NCBI GenBank assembly: GCA_029260765.1
Contig: JAJDCP010000109.1
Coordinates: 1 to 35,177 of the forward strand
From: Planctomycetota bacterium
GTDB taxonomy: Bacteria; Planctomycetota; J058; JAJDCP01
Reading direction: 5' to 3'
DNA: 35,177 nt
Shown: in pieces, positions 17,901-24,773 of the stretch
Layout of the letters: each line of letters starts with the position of its first letter
Numbering within the stretch: the stretch's first letter is position 1
Translations under genes and position numbers: made by a program
Notes under the pieces: generated by a model
The model's input: only the letters and a program-made list of their open reading frames with translations
What the model was told of the DNA's origin: nothing
Databases searched by the model: none

Positions 17901-18719
17901 GCCTTCGATGGAACATTGCACCATGTCGATCAGATCGCCTGCGTGTGGTGGGCGTCCTGTCAGGATCTCGTGCAGGATGCCCCCGAGCAGGTAGACATCC
18001 GTCCAGGGCCCGATCGCCGAGCCATGGCCCATCGCCAGCTCCGGAGGCATGTAGGGGGGCGTGCCGCAAGGAGAAGTAATGCTCGCCCGGTGCCGAATCG
18101 TCGAGGCGGGGTCGGGCTCTGCGGAGATATCGAGCGCGATGCCCCAGTCGAGCACCATGACTTCGCCGAAGGGCCCGATCATCACGTTGGTCGGCTTGAG
18201 ATCATTGTGGACGATCGAGCGGCTGTGGGCGAAGGCCACCGCGTTGCACACCTGCAGCAGCACTTCGAGGTGGAAGACCAGATCGTCGCGGCGCTCTCCC
18301 TGCAACACTCTCCGCCAGCTGAGGCCTTCGACCCGTTTCATCGCCAGGAAGACGTCGCCAGCGGGCGTCGTCTCGAGTGCATACACGGGCACGATGTTCG
18401 GGTGTTCGAGCTGACCCGTGACCACAGCTTCTGCCACAAAGGCGCGGCGGGCCGAAGCATGCTGGCGTTTCTCCGGCCGCAGGCGCTTGAGGGCTACGTC
18501 GCGATGCAGGGCGGTCTGGCGTGCCAGGTACACCTCACCCATGCCCCCGCGGCCGAGCAGCGCGCCCAACTCGAAGCTCTCGCCGGCGTCGAGCCGAGGA
18601 TCCACGCCGGGCCTGAGCAGAGGCTGGGGCTTGTAGGAGCAGTTGGTGGGTACAGAGGAGGGGTCGGCGTCGGGCCCGAGGGTCTTTTGCCAGAGCTTTT
18701 TCAGAGCGCTTCGTTCCAT
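14907..18719 (-). CDS. Giant transmembrane Ser/Thr kinase with TPR-rich C-terminal region
   Basis: The protein has 1270 residues. The kinase domain spans about 48-315: Gly loop GRGGMGEV (56-63), Lys78, catalytic loop HNDLKPTN (171-178), and DWG (191-193) in place of DFG. HND instead of HRD marks a non-RD kinase, which usually does not need activation-loop phosphorylation (family knowledge). The catalytic Asp and metal-binding Asp remain, so activity is likely. A helical linker leads to one membrane helix at about 437-456 (ALGVLLLLTLVGLLVVNFAL). About 800 residues of repeated helical pairs follow with TPR-type spacing (for example LGSLHLDQGRAHEAASCFSTS and LARILEK-like units). This region is probably extracytoplasmic and could be the sensor. 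Kinase-TM-TPR layouts are common in Planctomycetota. The start at 18719 was chosen because the upstream codons look non-coding. Confidence 0.92.
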   Translation of the reverse strand: MERSALKKLWQKTLGPDADPSSVPTNCSYKPQPLLRPGVDPRLDAGESFELGALLGRGGMGEVYLARQTALHRDVALKRLRPEKRQHASARRAFVAEAVVTGQLEHPNIVPVYALETTPAGDVFLAMKRVEGLSWRRVLQGERRDDLVFHLEVLLQVCNAVAFAHSRSIVHNDLKPTNVMIGPFGEVMVLDWGIALDISAEPDPASTIRHRASITSPCGTPPYMPPELAMGHGSAIGPWTDVYLLGGILHEILTGRPPHAGDLIDMVQCSIEGVRPRLGPEVPEQLARTCRRALARHPEDRYPDVASFQQDLRQHLRHRESSQIAELAREKLESCRKQGDAAVQTEADRRRFYEGFAEAVAGFRQAHGLWEGNLEARGGEHEARLAYAQAALRCGDLGLAEAQAVELQSQDAHDLLHSIRQQRAASRRHERARRRMQVALGVLLLLTLVGLLVVNFALGKKNLEIAEQRAEAVTQQERAVEAQQLAERRGEIAEQTLNSLVHEFQTRLLDDLSSTRSRTVARELLDAAREGWEELRNTGLDAERTSLGAAQAAMRIGELELELHGDVDAARAEFETAVSLFSQQLASDPSRPEFLEGHAQALLYLGSLHLDQGRAHEAASCFSTSLLYTRRLYDEEPTDPMRLRGLSAAVGRLSAARLAEGNTAEALQLAEEALELDRKLAVQFPSSLETLLRLAFSLDQLAQILEKCDAAQHALDHFAEALAVLRACQRSFPHNARVQRDLGLALVEQGGTLHGLGRVAEADQLLEEAEELARTALSRDPLSFRNLMQMWHVQQARGDAAWNHGQLDDALGRYAETLDLGRRLLEVEPSNLKTRGNFAMVLLRLGLIRWARGEYPSAITLLEEGSAIQRQLLEQEEGGFEQRRNLALALQKLAGAHLLAGDRDAELAALQESLELRRGLFAINPGGLGTCAGLCAALELMSQRRLSEGALGATGSLLAEMGAVVAGMLELDPAAPSSLHCALALAVLEGDRQRLLRDGPAALAAYLDAVELARAAVLQQPEAVQTRNDLAMTLQKSGLGLLHVHNDLNGAASALEESLLLSEQLAAEDPSNAAARQDLSGALQNLAFLAERRGEPQRARELLERAITNQAELAARAEAFDPKLRQLEGELQGLLRLYLPQARLLPQSPKEWALLARLRLEAGEAASAVDAWARAFAEGWRSDDGGDELVAARTAAELARTDAETRPLLEARALHWLGVFVAGLEGVGAGPAGDAELAEQAAELRRFLWRDDASFEDLRGLRAFERIFAD
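17061..17080 (-). repeat. Palindrome embedded in the kinase-TPR coding sequence
   Basis: On the minus strand it reads CTAGGAGCCGCACAAGCGGCT, with arms AGCCGC and GCGGCT and a 4-nt loop. The CTAGGAGC lead-in also starts the hairpin at the end of the 182-859 gene. In frame it codes Leu-Gly-Ala-Ala-Gln-Ala-Ala. Confidence 0.4.
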
Positions 18720-18788
18720 GGGCTCTCGGGGGCGCGGCGACTGCCGCTCATGATAGCAGGCCGCGCCTGCTTCCCCCAAACGATCTGC

Positions 18789-19328
18789 TCAGTCACCGAT
18801 CAGCTTGCCGGTATAACTCTCGAGCATCATGTTCGCTTCCTGGCCGGCATTGTTTGTATCCATCTTGACACCGCTGCCGTGGAAGATCGGGGGGATCTGC
18901 GGGCTGTGCCACATCTGGATCTTCTGATTGGGCAGCTCGATCGAGTAGATGGTGCACTCGAAGCTGGTACCGGCAGCCTCGACGGTGACGGTCTCGCCGC
19001 GCGTGACTTTGGCTCCCTCGGGCAGTTTCTGTGCGCCGCCGCCCTCGGCCAGATCGACGGTCTGCGTCTGGCCGGGCATTTCGTTGCCGCCCATGGCAGT
19101 GACCACAGTGTACGTCATCAGCGTGCCTTCGATGCGGTCGATGCTGAGGGTCATCTTCATCGCGACGGCACCAGCTGTGACGGCATAAGTCGCGCTGGGG
19201 TAGCTGCCGTCGTCCGCCTGCAGGTTCTCCCACCAGTTCTCGGGAGGAGTCGGCATCGTGTCCTGAGCCAACAGCGGTGTGGCCAGGAGCAAGCAGCTCA
19301 GCAGCAAAGGAAGGGTCAACTTGGACAT
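18789..19328 (-). CDS. Secreted small protein, paralogue of the 12643-13215 lipoprotein
   Basis: The product has 179 residues with a cleavable signal peptide (Met-Ser-Lys, then a Leu-rich core ending Leu-Leu-Ala-Gln near residue 22). The mature domain includes VEAAGTSFECTIYSIELP, KIQMWHSPQIPPIF and GSGVKMD, ending with SYTGKLIGD. The VEAAG-x-SF-x-C motif, the following Trp-Ser stretch and the Val-Lys motif match the lipoprotein at 12643-13215. Secreted small proteins of this pattern occur in planctomycete genomes as far as I recall; no function is known to me. AAGGAG precedes the ATG. It lies between the lipase and the kinase-TPR genes, 69 bp before the latter's start, so the two may share a transcript. 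Confidence 0.85.
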   Translation of the reverse strand: MSKLTLPLLLSCLLLATPLLAQDTMPTPPENWWENLQADDGSYPSATYAVTAGAVAMKMTLSIDRIEGTLMTYTVVTAMGGNEMPGQTQTVDLAEGGGAQKLPEGAKVTRGETVTVEAAGTSFECTIYSIELPNQKIQMWHSPQIPPIFHGSGVKMDTNNAGQEANMMLESYTGKLIGD

Positions 19329-19453
19329 CGGAGTCTCCTTGTGGTGGTTCGCGCAGACAATGGGCAGACGAGGCAGAGACGCGGTGTATTCACCAGGCCT
19401 GCAAGGGCTGTGTGACGGTCACGATACCATAGCTGCACAGCGCAGCCCACTTC

Positions 19454-20371
19454 TCAGTAGCCGGCGTTTCCCAGGTCTTCGACCAGTTGCTGGAAGAAGG
19501 CCAGCTGGTCGAAAACCGCCGGGCGGTTGCCGATGAAGTCGACATGGTCCGCGGGTTGCGTGCCGTGCCATTGGCCCCAGATGGCCGAATGCACCGGGAC
19601 CAGACCGTCGTGGTCGCCGGCCGCGGCGTGCAGAAACGGCCAACCTGCAAGGTAATTCAGCGAGAGACTCGTGCCCGTCACACCCAGCGGATCGGCCAGC
19701 CCGCCCCAGCTCTGGTAGAAGATGTTGGGATCATTCGGGTGAGCGGGGTTGAAAACGCCACGGACGTGCGCCGTGCTGTTTTCGGCCACCAGCGCCAGGT
19801 TCATACCGAAAGCCTGCAACAGCATGTTGGTCAGGCCCTGTTGAAAGGGCGAGGCGGCGCTCGCCAGAATCAGATCGCACATCTCGGTACCGCGGTGCGG
19901 CGTCGCCAGGGTGCTGAGGCTGGCGACACGGCCTGTCATTCCGGGCAGAGCGATCAGGGCACGCGCGTCGAGCCCCCCCAGGCTATGGGCGATCAGGTTG
20001 AGTGGCACATCCGGCTGGGGAAAGCGTGCCAGGATCTGCTGTTCGAGCGCGGCCGCACGCTGCGCGATCGGGAGCTGTGACGAGACCTGTGTGACGAGCA
20101 GCTCGCAACCCAGGCTGTCGAGCAGCTGGGGCACACCCACGAAGTAGTCAGGGTTGCCGAAGCCCCCCGCGCCGTGCAGCAGCACGATCGGGTGCAGGGT
20201 GGGAGAGGCGTTCACGGCGGTTCCCGGGCTCGACGGCTGGCTTGCAGGGGTGGAGTTGTTCGTGGCTGAGGAGGAAGAGCTCTGCGCGCTCTGCGAGCCC
20301 GACGAGGGATTGCAGCCGAACAGCAGACTGAGCAGCGCGCCGGCGGTCGGCAACCACAGTAGACGGGTCAT
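19454..20371 (-). CDS. Lipoprotein triacylglycerol lipase (alpha/beta hydrolase)
   Basis: The 305-residue enzyme is predicted to hydrolyse carboxylic esters or triglycerides. The signal peptide ends Leu-Phe-Gly-Cys (Cys20), so it should be lipid-anchored. A Ser/Thr/Pro linker (about 22-57) follows. The catalytic core has the oxyanion motif LLHGAGGFGN (64-73), nucleophile Ser130 in IAHSLGG, Asp255 in DHDGLVPVHSA and His276 in DHVDF. The order and the DGLVPV-(C/H)S and (N/D)H-x-D motifs resemble family I bacterial lipases (Pseudomonas/Burkholderia type). Those lipases are type II secretion substrates and often need a Lif foldase; none is encoded nearby. AGGAGA precedes the ATG at 20371. Lipid anchoring of such a lipase is less usual. 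Confidence 0.9.
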   Translation of the reverse strand: MTRLLWLPTAGALLSLLFGCNPSSGSQSAQSSSSSATNNSTPASQPSSPGTAVNASPTLHPIVLLHGAGGFGNPDYFVGVPQLLDSLGCELLVTQVSSQLPIAQRAAALEQQILARFPQPDVPLNLIAHSLGGLDARALIALPGMTGRVASLSTLATPHRGTEMCDLILASAASPFQQGLTNMLLQAFGMNLALVAENSTAHVRGVFNPAHPNDPNIFYQSWGGLADPLGVTGTSLSLNYLAGWPFLHAAAGDHDGLVPVHSAIWGQWHGTQPADHVDFIGNRPAVFDQLAFFQQLVEDLGNAGY

Positions 20372-20520
20372 GACATTCTCCTGGGTCTGTGGGACTTGTA
20401 GGTGTGGCCCATTCAACCCGGGATCAAACTGTGATTCAAACAGAATTTGAAAATTGCCCAGAGAGTCCACCATGCACAGTGGTGGGTACCAGCGTCTGCG
20501 TTGGTGTTTGGTGCTGCCAT

Positions 20521-20541
20521 GACTGACAGGCTGCCGCTACA
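20521..20541 (-). repeat. Possible decayed copy of the TGTAGCGGC repeat
   Basis: Starting at the stop codon of the 20537-21313 gene, the minus strand reads TGTAGCGGCAGCCTGTCAG. It shares the first nine bases and later TGT and AG positions with the element at 35150-35177, but the arms no longer pair. It could be chance. Confidence 0.25.
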
Positions 20542-21313
20542 AAGGCTTGCCCGGTGAGCTTGGCAGCCCCACCAGAATGCGACCCAGCGGCGTGACCTCC
20601 GCCGGGATGTGCGACCATTCCACGCGGTAGCCGTGCGCTTCGAGCCGATAAGTGCGGTCGACCTCGGTGGCCAGGCCGACACCGAGCGCCTTGCGCAACG
20701 CCGCAGGCCCCCGGTAGCCACAGCCTCGGTGGCAACAGGGCATCAGCGCTAGCGGGCCACCGGTCTGAAGCGCCAGCTCGAGACATCTGTCACTTTGGCG
20801 TCCACAGGCATGGACCGCGACCACCGAGCAGCCCGTGTCCAACTCTGCAGCTGCCTGCTCGAGCTCGGCTTCGATCCAGCGCACGCGGCCTTCGATGTAC
20901 GGCGCGACCTCGAGGGCCGCGGCAAAGATCCGGTCCGCGCTCTTGGGCTTGCAGTGGTCGAGCAGCAGCACTTCTTGCACGTGGCGGTGCTCGAGCACTG
21001 CGAACAACAGACCCACCAGCCCATGTCCGCAACACAGGTCAGCCACTTGCGGCCTGCGCAAGCGGCGCCGTACCCGGTCGAAAAACTCGAAGGCTTCCAG
21101 CACCTCTTTCAGGGCCAACCCGCCGTGCGCGGCGATGGCCCGCACCAACCGCCGGGACAGGCCGTCGCCTGGAAAGAGCTGCGGCGCGCTCTTGCCGATC
21201 CGATGACGGATGCCGGCGATGGCGCGCAGCTCAGGTTGGTTGAAGTTGCGGAAGGCGCGGAAGGGGACGCTGCCCTGGGCGATCGGTGCTTCGCGTCCGT
21301 GGCAGGGCTTCAA
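20537..21313 (-). CDS. Probable class I SAM-dependent methyltransferase
   Basis: The protein has 258 residues. The first 90 are basic and helical. The Rossmann-like part starts with VADLCCGHGLVGLLFAVL (about 90-107), a glycine-rich SAM motif I. LLLDHCKPKSADR follows (motif II region, acidic residue after the second strand), then VVAVHACGRQSDRCLELAL and LALMPCCHRGC. The HACG-x-x-(S/T)D and PCC signatures occur in methyltransferases of the METTL25/GSTCD-like type, which is my best family guess. The substrate is unknown. The likely start is a TTG at 21313 with GGAG about 12 nt upstream, 30 bp after the gspD stop. It could be read as the last gene of the secretion operon, though a role in secretion is not implied. 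Confidence 0.75.
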   Translation of the reverse strand: MKPCHGREAPIAQGSVPFRAFRNFNQPELRAIAGIRHRIGKSAPQLFPGDGLSRRLVRAIAAHGGLALKEVLEAFEFFDRVRRRLRRPQVADLCCGHGLVGLLFAVLEHRHVQEVLLLDHCKPKSADRIFAAALEVAPYIEGRVRWIEAELEQAAAELDTGCSVVAVHACGRQSDRCLELALQTGGPLALMPCCHRGCGYRGPAALRKALGVGLATEVDRTYRLEAHGYRVEWSHIPAEVTPLGRILVGLPSSPGKPL

Positions 21314-21343
21314 GGGCAGGGTACTCCGAGCGTCGGTGCAGGC

Positions 21344-23449
21344 TCAGTCCTGGGCGGCGGGGGTGGCGTCGTGCTGCTGCTCTTCCCAGGCCTCGAGGGC
21401 ATCGGCGCCGTGCTCTTGCTTGAACATCTCTTTCTCGAGCAGCTCGTCGAGGAACCGCAGCATCGAGACCTGGCGCTCCGACATCGCCTCCATTTCGACT
21501 TCATCATAGACGATGTGCGGGGTCAGGAAGATGACCAGCTCGACTTTCTCCTTCTCGATGTTCGTCGAGGTGAACAGGTGCCCCAACAACGGGATGTCTC
21601 CGAGGATGGGGATCTTCTGGATCGTCTCGCGCTCCGTATCGCGGATCAGGCCCCCGATGGCGACCGTCATGCCATCCATGACCATCACCTGGGTCTCCGC
21701 CTCGGTCTTCTCGAACACGGGCGCGATCACACCCTCCGAGATCTGCACGGCGTCCGAAGCTGGCGCGACGACGGAGATCTCGGGAGCCACTTCCAGGCGC
21801 ACGAAGCCCAGGTCGTTGACGTGAGGGGTGACATTCAAAATGATCCCGATGTCCTCGTACTCGACCGTGTTGAGCACATCCCCGTCCTGGGTGATGCGCG
21901 AGTTGCGGATGAAGGGCACCTCCTGGCCGACGCTGATATGAGCTTCTTGATTGTCGAGGGCCAGGATCTTCGGCGTTGACAGGACATTGAGCCGGCCGTC
22001 GGTCTGTAGCGTGCGGACCAACATGTTGTAGTTGGCTGAGCTGAGCTGGTAGGTGGTGCCGTTGGGCTGTGCGCTCAGACCGTAATCGGAGCCGACCTGC
22101 CAATCGACCAGCTTCTCCCCGATGTGCAGATCATCGAGGATCGACCACTCGATGCCGAACTCGAAGCCGTCGGTGATGATCACTTCAGCGATCAGGCACT
22201 CGATCATCACCTGGGCCTTGGGCGCGTCGAGCTTCTTGAGAATCGGTTCGAGCCGCTCCCAGTTGCGCGGCGAGGTACGGATCACCAGGGCGTTGGCCTC
22301 TTCGTCGGGAGTCACGACGATGTTGCCTGACAAACCGGTCGCGGAGGTCTCGGTCTGCACCGCCTGCATGAACTGTTGGAAGCGCCCGCCCCCACCGGTA
22401 TTGCGGCCGCCCCCCTGGTTGTTGTCATTGCCACCGGCTGCGTTCGACGCGGTGCCGCTGTCGTCGAGCACCGAGGTCAACAGGTCGGCGACGGTGGCCG
22501 CGTCGGCGTTGACCAAGCGGTAGACGAAGATGTTCTCGTTGTCGGTCTCGACGGCATCGAGGTCAGCGACCAGGCTTTCCACCAGCGCGATCTGGTCATC
22601 GGAGCCGGAGACGATCAATGAGTTGGTGCGCTCTTCGACGCTGAACTTGATGTCCTGGCTGAAGCCGCCGCTACCGCCGCCGGCCTCTCCGCCTGCGTCT
22701 CCACCGCCGTCGCCACCACGTCCGCCTCTGCCGCCACGCCGCATGAACATCTGCATCATCTGCTGGCGTGGATCGCTGCTCTGTGCCGCACTGCCTGAAC
22801 TTTCGAACAGCTCCTCGAGGGTCTCTTTGAGAGCCGCGGCGTCTGAATTGATCAGTTGGAAGACTTTGACCTGCGTGACCGTGGCGACCTGTTTGTCGAG
22901 GGCAGCCAGAATCGTCGCGATGCGTCGGATGTTGGCGCTGGTGTCGGTGATGATCAGGGTGTTGCTGGTCGCGTCAGACAGCAGGCTGCCGGCTTGGGGA
23001 CTGACCAGCGGCGCGAAGTTGTTGCGCGCGGTCTCGGCGTCGATGTACTTCAGCGGGATGACCTGGGTGACGTAGAGCTCATTCTCTTTGATGTTCTCGG
23101 GTTCGCCCCCGAAGATCACCGGCACTGCCGAGCGTGGCGCTTCGGCGGCATCGATGATCTTGACGATAGTGCCGATCCGCACCAGCGTCCGGCCCCGCTC
23201 GGCCAGCCAGGAGCCGAGGAACTCGAGCGCCTGTTCCTGGCTCATCGGCGTCGCCTGCACGGCGGTGATGGTTCCCTCGACCTCGACCTCGGTACGGAAG
23301 GTCAAACCCGTCGCCCGGCTCAGATACTGCAGCACTTGATCGAGAGAGGCATCGCGGAAGTTGAAGACGATCTGCTGCTGGGGCTCTTGAGCCCAGGCCA
23401 GGCCACAGGCCAGGATCAGGGCAGCCAGCGTGCGTGTCGCGCGTGTCAT
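21344..23449 (-). CDS. gspD: Type II secretion secretin GspD
   Basis: This is the outer-membrane channel of the type II secretion system. The 701 residues begin with a signal peptide ending Gly-Leu-Ala-Trp-Ala (about 20). N0 follows (VFNFRDASLDQVLQYLSRAT, about 28-47), then repeated N1-N3 domains (the first with YVTQVIPLKYIDAETARNNF and TSNTLIITD), then the secretin domain. The secretin core is seen in VMIECLIAEVIITDGFEFGIEW, NVLSTPKILALDN, GQEVPFI, VNDLGFVRLEVAPEIS and the DGMTVAIGGLI motif. N2 carries a Gly/Arg-rich insert (about 227-258) and N3 a Gly/Asn-rich insert (about 345-365), probably flexible loops. The start overlaps the gspC stop by 4 bp. No pilotin gene is seen. Confidence 0.97.
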   Translation of the reverse strand: MTRATRTLAALILACGLAWAQEPQQQIVFNFRDASLDQVLQYLSRATGLTFRTEVEVEGTITAVQATPMSQEQALEFLGSWLAERGRTLVRIGTIVKIIDAAEAPRSAVPVIFGGEPENIKENELYVTQVIPLKYIDAETARNNFAPLVSPQAGSLLSDATSNTLIITDTSANIRRIATILAALDKQVATVTQVKVFQLINSDAAALKETLEELFESSGSAAQSSDPRQQMMQMFMRRGGRGGRGGDGGGDAGGEAGGGSGGFSQDIKFSVEERTNSLIVSGSDDQIALVESLVADLDAVETDNENIFVYRLVNADAATVADLLTSVLDDSGTASNAAGGNDNNQGGGRNTGGGGRFQQFMQAVQTETSATGLSGNIVVTPDEEANALVIRTSPRNWERLEPILKKLDAPKAQVMIECLIAEVIITDGFEFGIEWSILDDLHIGEKLVDWQVGSDYGLSAQPNGTTYQLSSANYNMLVRTLQTDGRLNVLSTPKILALDNQEAHISVGQEVPFIRNSRITQDGDVLNTVEYEDIGIILNVTPHVNDLGFVRLEVAPEISVVAPASDAVQISEGVIAPVFEKTEAETQVMVMDGMTVAIGGLIRDTERETIQKIPILGDIPLLGHLFTSTNIEKEKVELVIFLTPHIVYDEVEMEAMSERQVSMLRFLDELLEKEMFKQEHGADALEAWEEQQHDATPAAQD

Positions 23450-24234
23450 GAACCGTCCTCTTCATTCAGGATTCCATCGCCGTTCTTGTCGAGGCGCTGA
23501 AACATCCCGCGGCTTCCGCCGTATTCTTCCAAGGTGACTTTGCCGTCGCCGTCTTTGTCGTATTTGGCGACCAGCGGATTTTTTGAGCTGGCGACCGAGA
23601 GCTCGCCTGCGGCGCTCGGAAGCGCCGAGGTGACCAGGCTGAGGTCCTCGCCCGGGGCGATGCTGCGCAGGCCGTCTTCGCCCCGCAATTCAAGCTTGCC
23701 GAAGCCCACGCACACGACCGTGTCGGGGCCGATCACCTGTGCGTTGGTGAGCTCGTAGGCGCGCTGGGCGCCGCGGTCCTCGAGCAGCGCGATCAGGCCT
23801 GTCGTCTCACTGACGACACCGGAGGTGTCGCTGTAGATGCCCGTCAATAGCAGGGTTGTGCGCGGTATGGGAGGCGGCCCGGGGTCCACGGGGGGAGGCA
23901 CGGGCACCACCACATCGGTCGTCGTCGGCGGCGGTGTGACAGGGCGGACCGGCTTGGGACGCGGCAACTCGAACAGGTTCCGCTCGAGAATGCAGGTGTA
24001 GAAACTGTCCGGGGGAGCGACGCCGACCAACTCGGCCGGCGTCCACAGCACCCTGCCGTCGCTGGCCTGGGCGAGCAGCACATCTTCGAGAGCCGCCGGT
24101 TGCGGTGGCGTCGGGCGTTGTCCCAGCGCCACCTGTGCAAACCCGAGCAGGCCGAGCAGTGCCGCGCCCAGCAGGACGGGAAGCAGCCAGCGCGAACGCA
24201 GCGGATGAGGAACATCAGGGGAAGCACTGTTCAT
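23446..24234 (-). CDS. gspC: GspC-like type II secretion protein with C-terminal EF-hand pair
   Basis: The product has 262 residues. One membrane helix lies at about 15-37. A Pro-rich linker (about 90-125) and a beta-rich domain (about 125-200) follow, with LLLTGIYSDTSG and a later VVCVGFGKLELRG, consistent with the GspC HR region that bridges inner-membrane parts to the secretin. The C-terminal 45 residues hold two EF-hand loops, DKDGDGKVTLEE and DKNGDGILNEED. Usual GspC ends in a PDZ domain or coiled coil, so the EF-hand end is unusual. GspC assignment rests on position between gspM and gspD, topology and size, because sequence conservation in this family is low. It overlaps both neighbours by 4 bp. 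Confidence 0.75.
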   Translation of the reverse strand: MNSASPDVPHPLRSRWLLPVLLGAALLGLLGFAQVALGQRPTPPQPAALEDVLLAQASDGRVLWTPAELVGVAPPDSFYTCILERNLFELPRPKPVRPVTPPPTTTDVVVPVPPPVDPGPPPIPRTTLLLTGIYSDTSGVVSETTGLIALLEDRGAQRAYELTNAQVIGPDTVVCVGFGKLELRGEDGLRSIAPGEDLSLVTSALPSAAGELSVASSKNPLVAKYDKDGDGKVTLEEYGGSRGMFQRLDKNGDGILNEEDGS

Positions 24235-24773
24235 TTGACGTCCTCCGCTTCGGGTTCGACTCGGGCGAGGGCCGAGAGCCGCAGGCTGGCGCTGAGCTTG
24301 CCGTTGGGCTCCATGCGTAGATTCAACGAGCTGACCTTTACCAGGCCGTCGGCCTCGCGCAGAGCGCGCAGGAAATGGACCAGGTTCGGGTAGGGCACCG
24401 TGCGCAACTCGACCGGCAGCCAGATCTCGACCAGCCCACGCTCGCCCAATTGGCGCCGTCCTTGACGGCCGATGCTCTGGATCTGCAGGCCTGCGTTGCG
24501 GGCGCGGGCCTGCAACAGGGCGCGCAATTCGGGGTCGAGGGCCAGATCGTCCGCGTCCGGGAGGGCGGCATAGATGGCGTCGCGTTCCGCGGCCTTTTCC
24601 GGCGCCCGCTCGCTCAAGATCTCGTTCTGCTCCACGGCGGCCCTGAGCTGCTCGCGGGTATCGTGAGCGGCTGTCCAGCGCTCGCGGAGGGGCGCGTAGA
24701 CCCGGTCCACGACCAGCCCCAGCACCACGATCAGGGCGGTCAGTGCCGCCAGTTTCTTTTCGCGATCACCCAT
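24231..24773 (-). CDS. gspM: GspM-like inner-membrane assembly protein (PilO fold)
   Basis: The 180-residue bitopic protein has a membrane helix at about 9-25 (LAALTALIVVLGLVVDRVY). A coiled coil (about 30-75) and a ferredoxin-like domain (about 80-180) follow, with LVEIWLPVELRTVPYPNLVHFLRAL. That layout matches GspM and PilO of type II secretion and type IV pili, which form the inner-membrane platform with GspL. Identification is from layout and from its place after gspL. Its ATG overlaps the gspL stop by one base. Confidence 0.8.
   Translation of the reverse strand: MGDREKKLAALTALIVVLGLVVDRVYAPLRERWTAAHDTREQLRAAVEQNEILSERAPEKAAERDAIYAALPDADDLALDPELRALLQARARNAGLQIQSIGRQGRRQLGERGLVEIWLPVELRTVPYPNLVHFLRALREADGLVKVSSLNLRMEPNGKLSASLRLSALARVEPEAEDVK

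Noticed and set aside
17214..19415. 733-codon plus-strand ORF
   Set aside because: It is antisense to the kinase-TPR and secreted-protein genes, with no domain or ribosome site.
20466..20484. CCACCA-N7-TGGTGG hairpin as terminator of the methyltransferase gene
   Set aside because: The stem is short and no U-tract follows on the minus strand; it may be chance.
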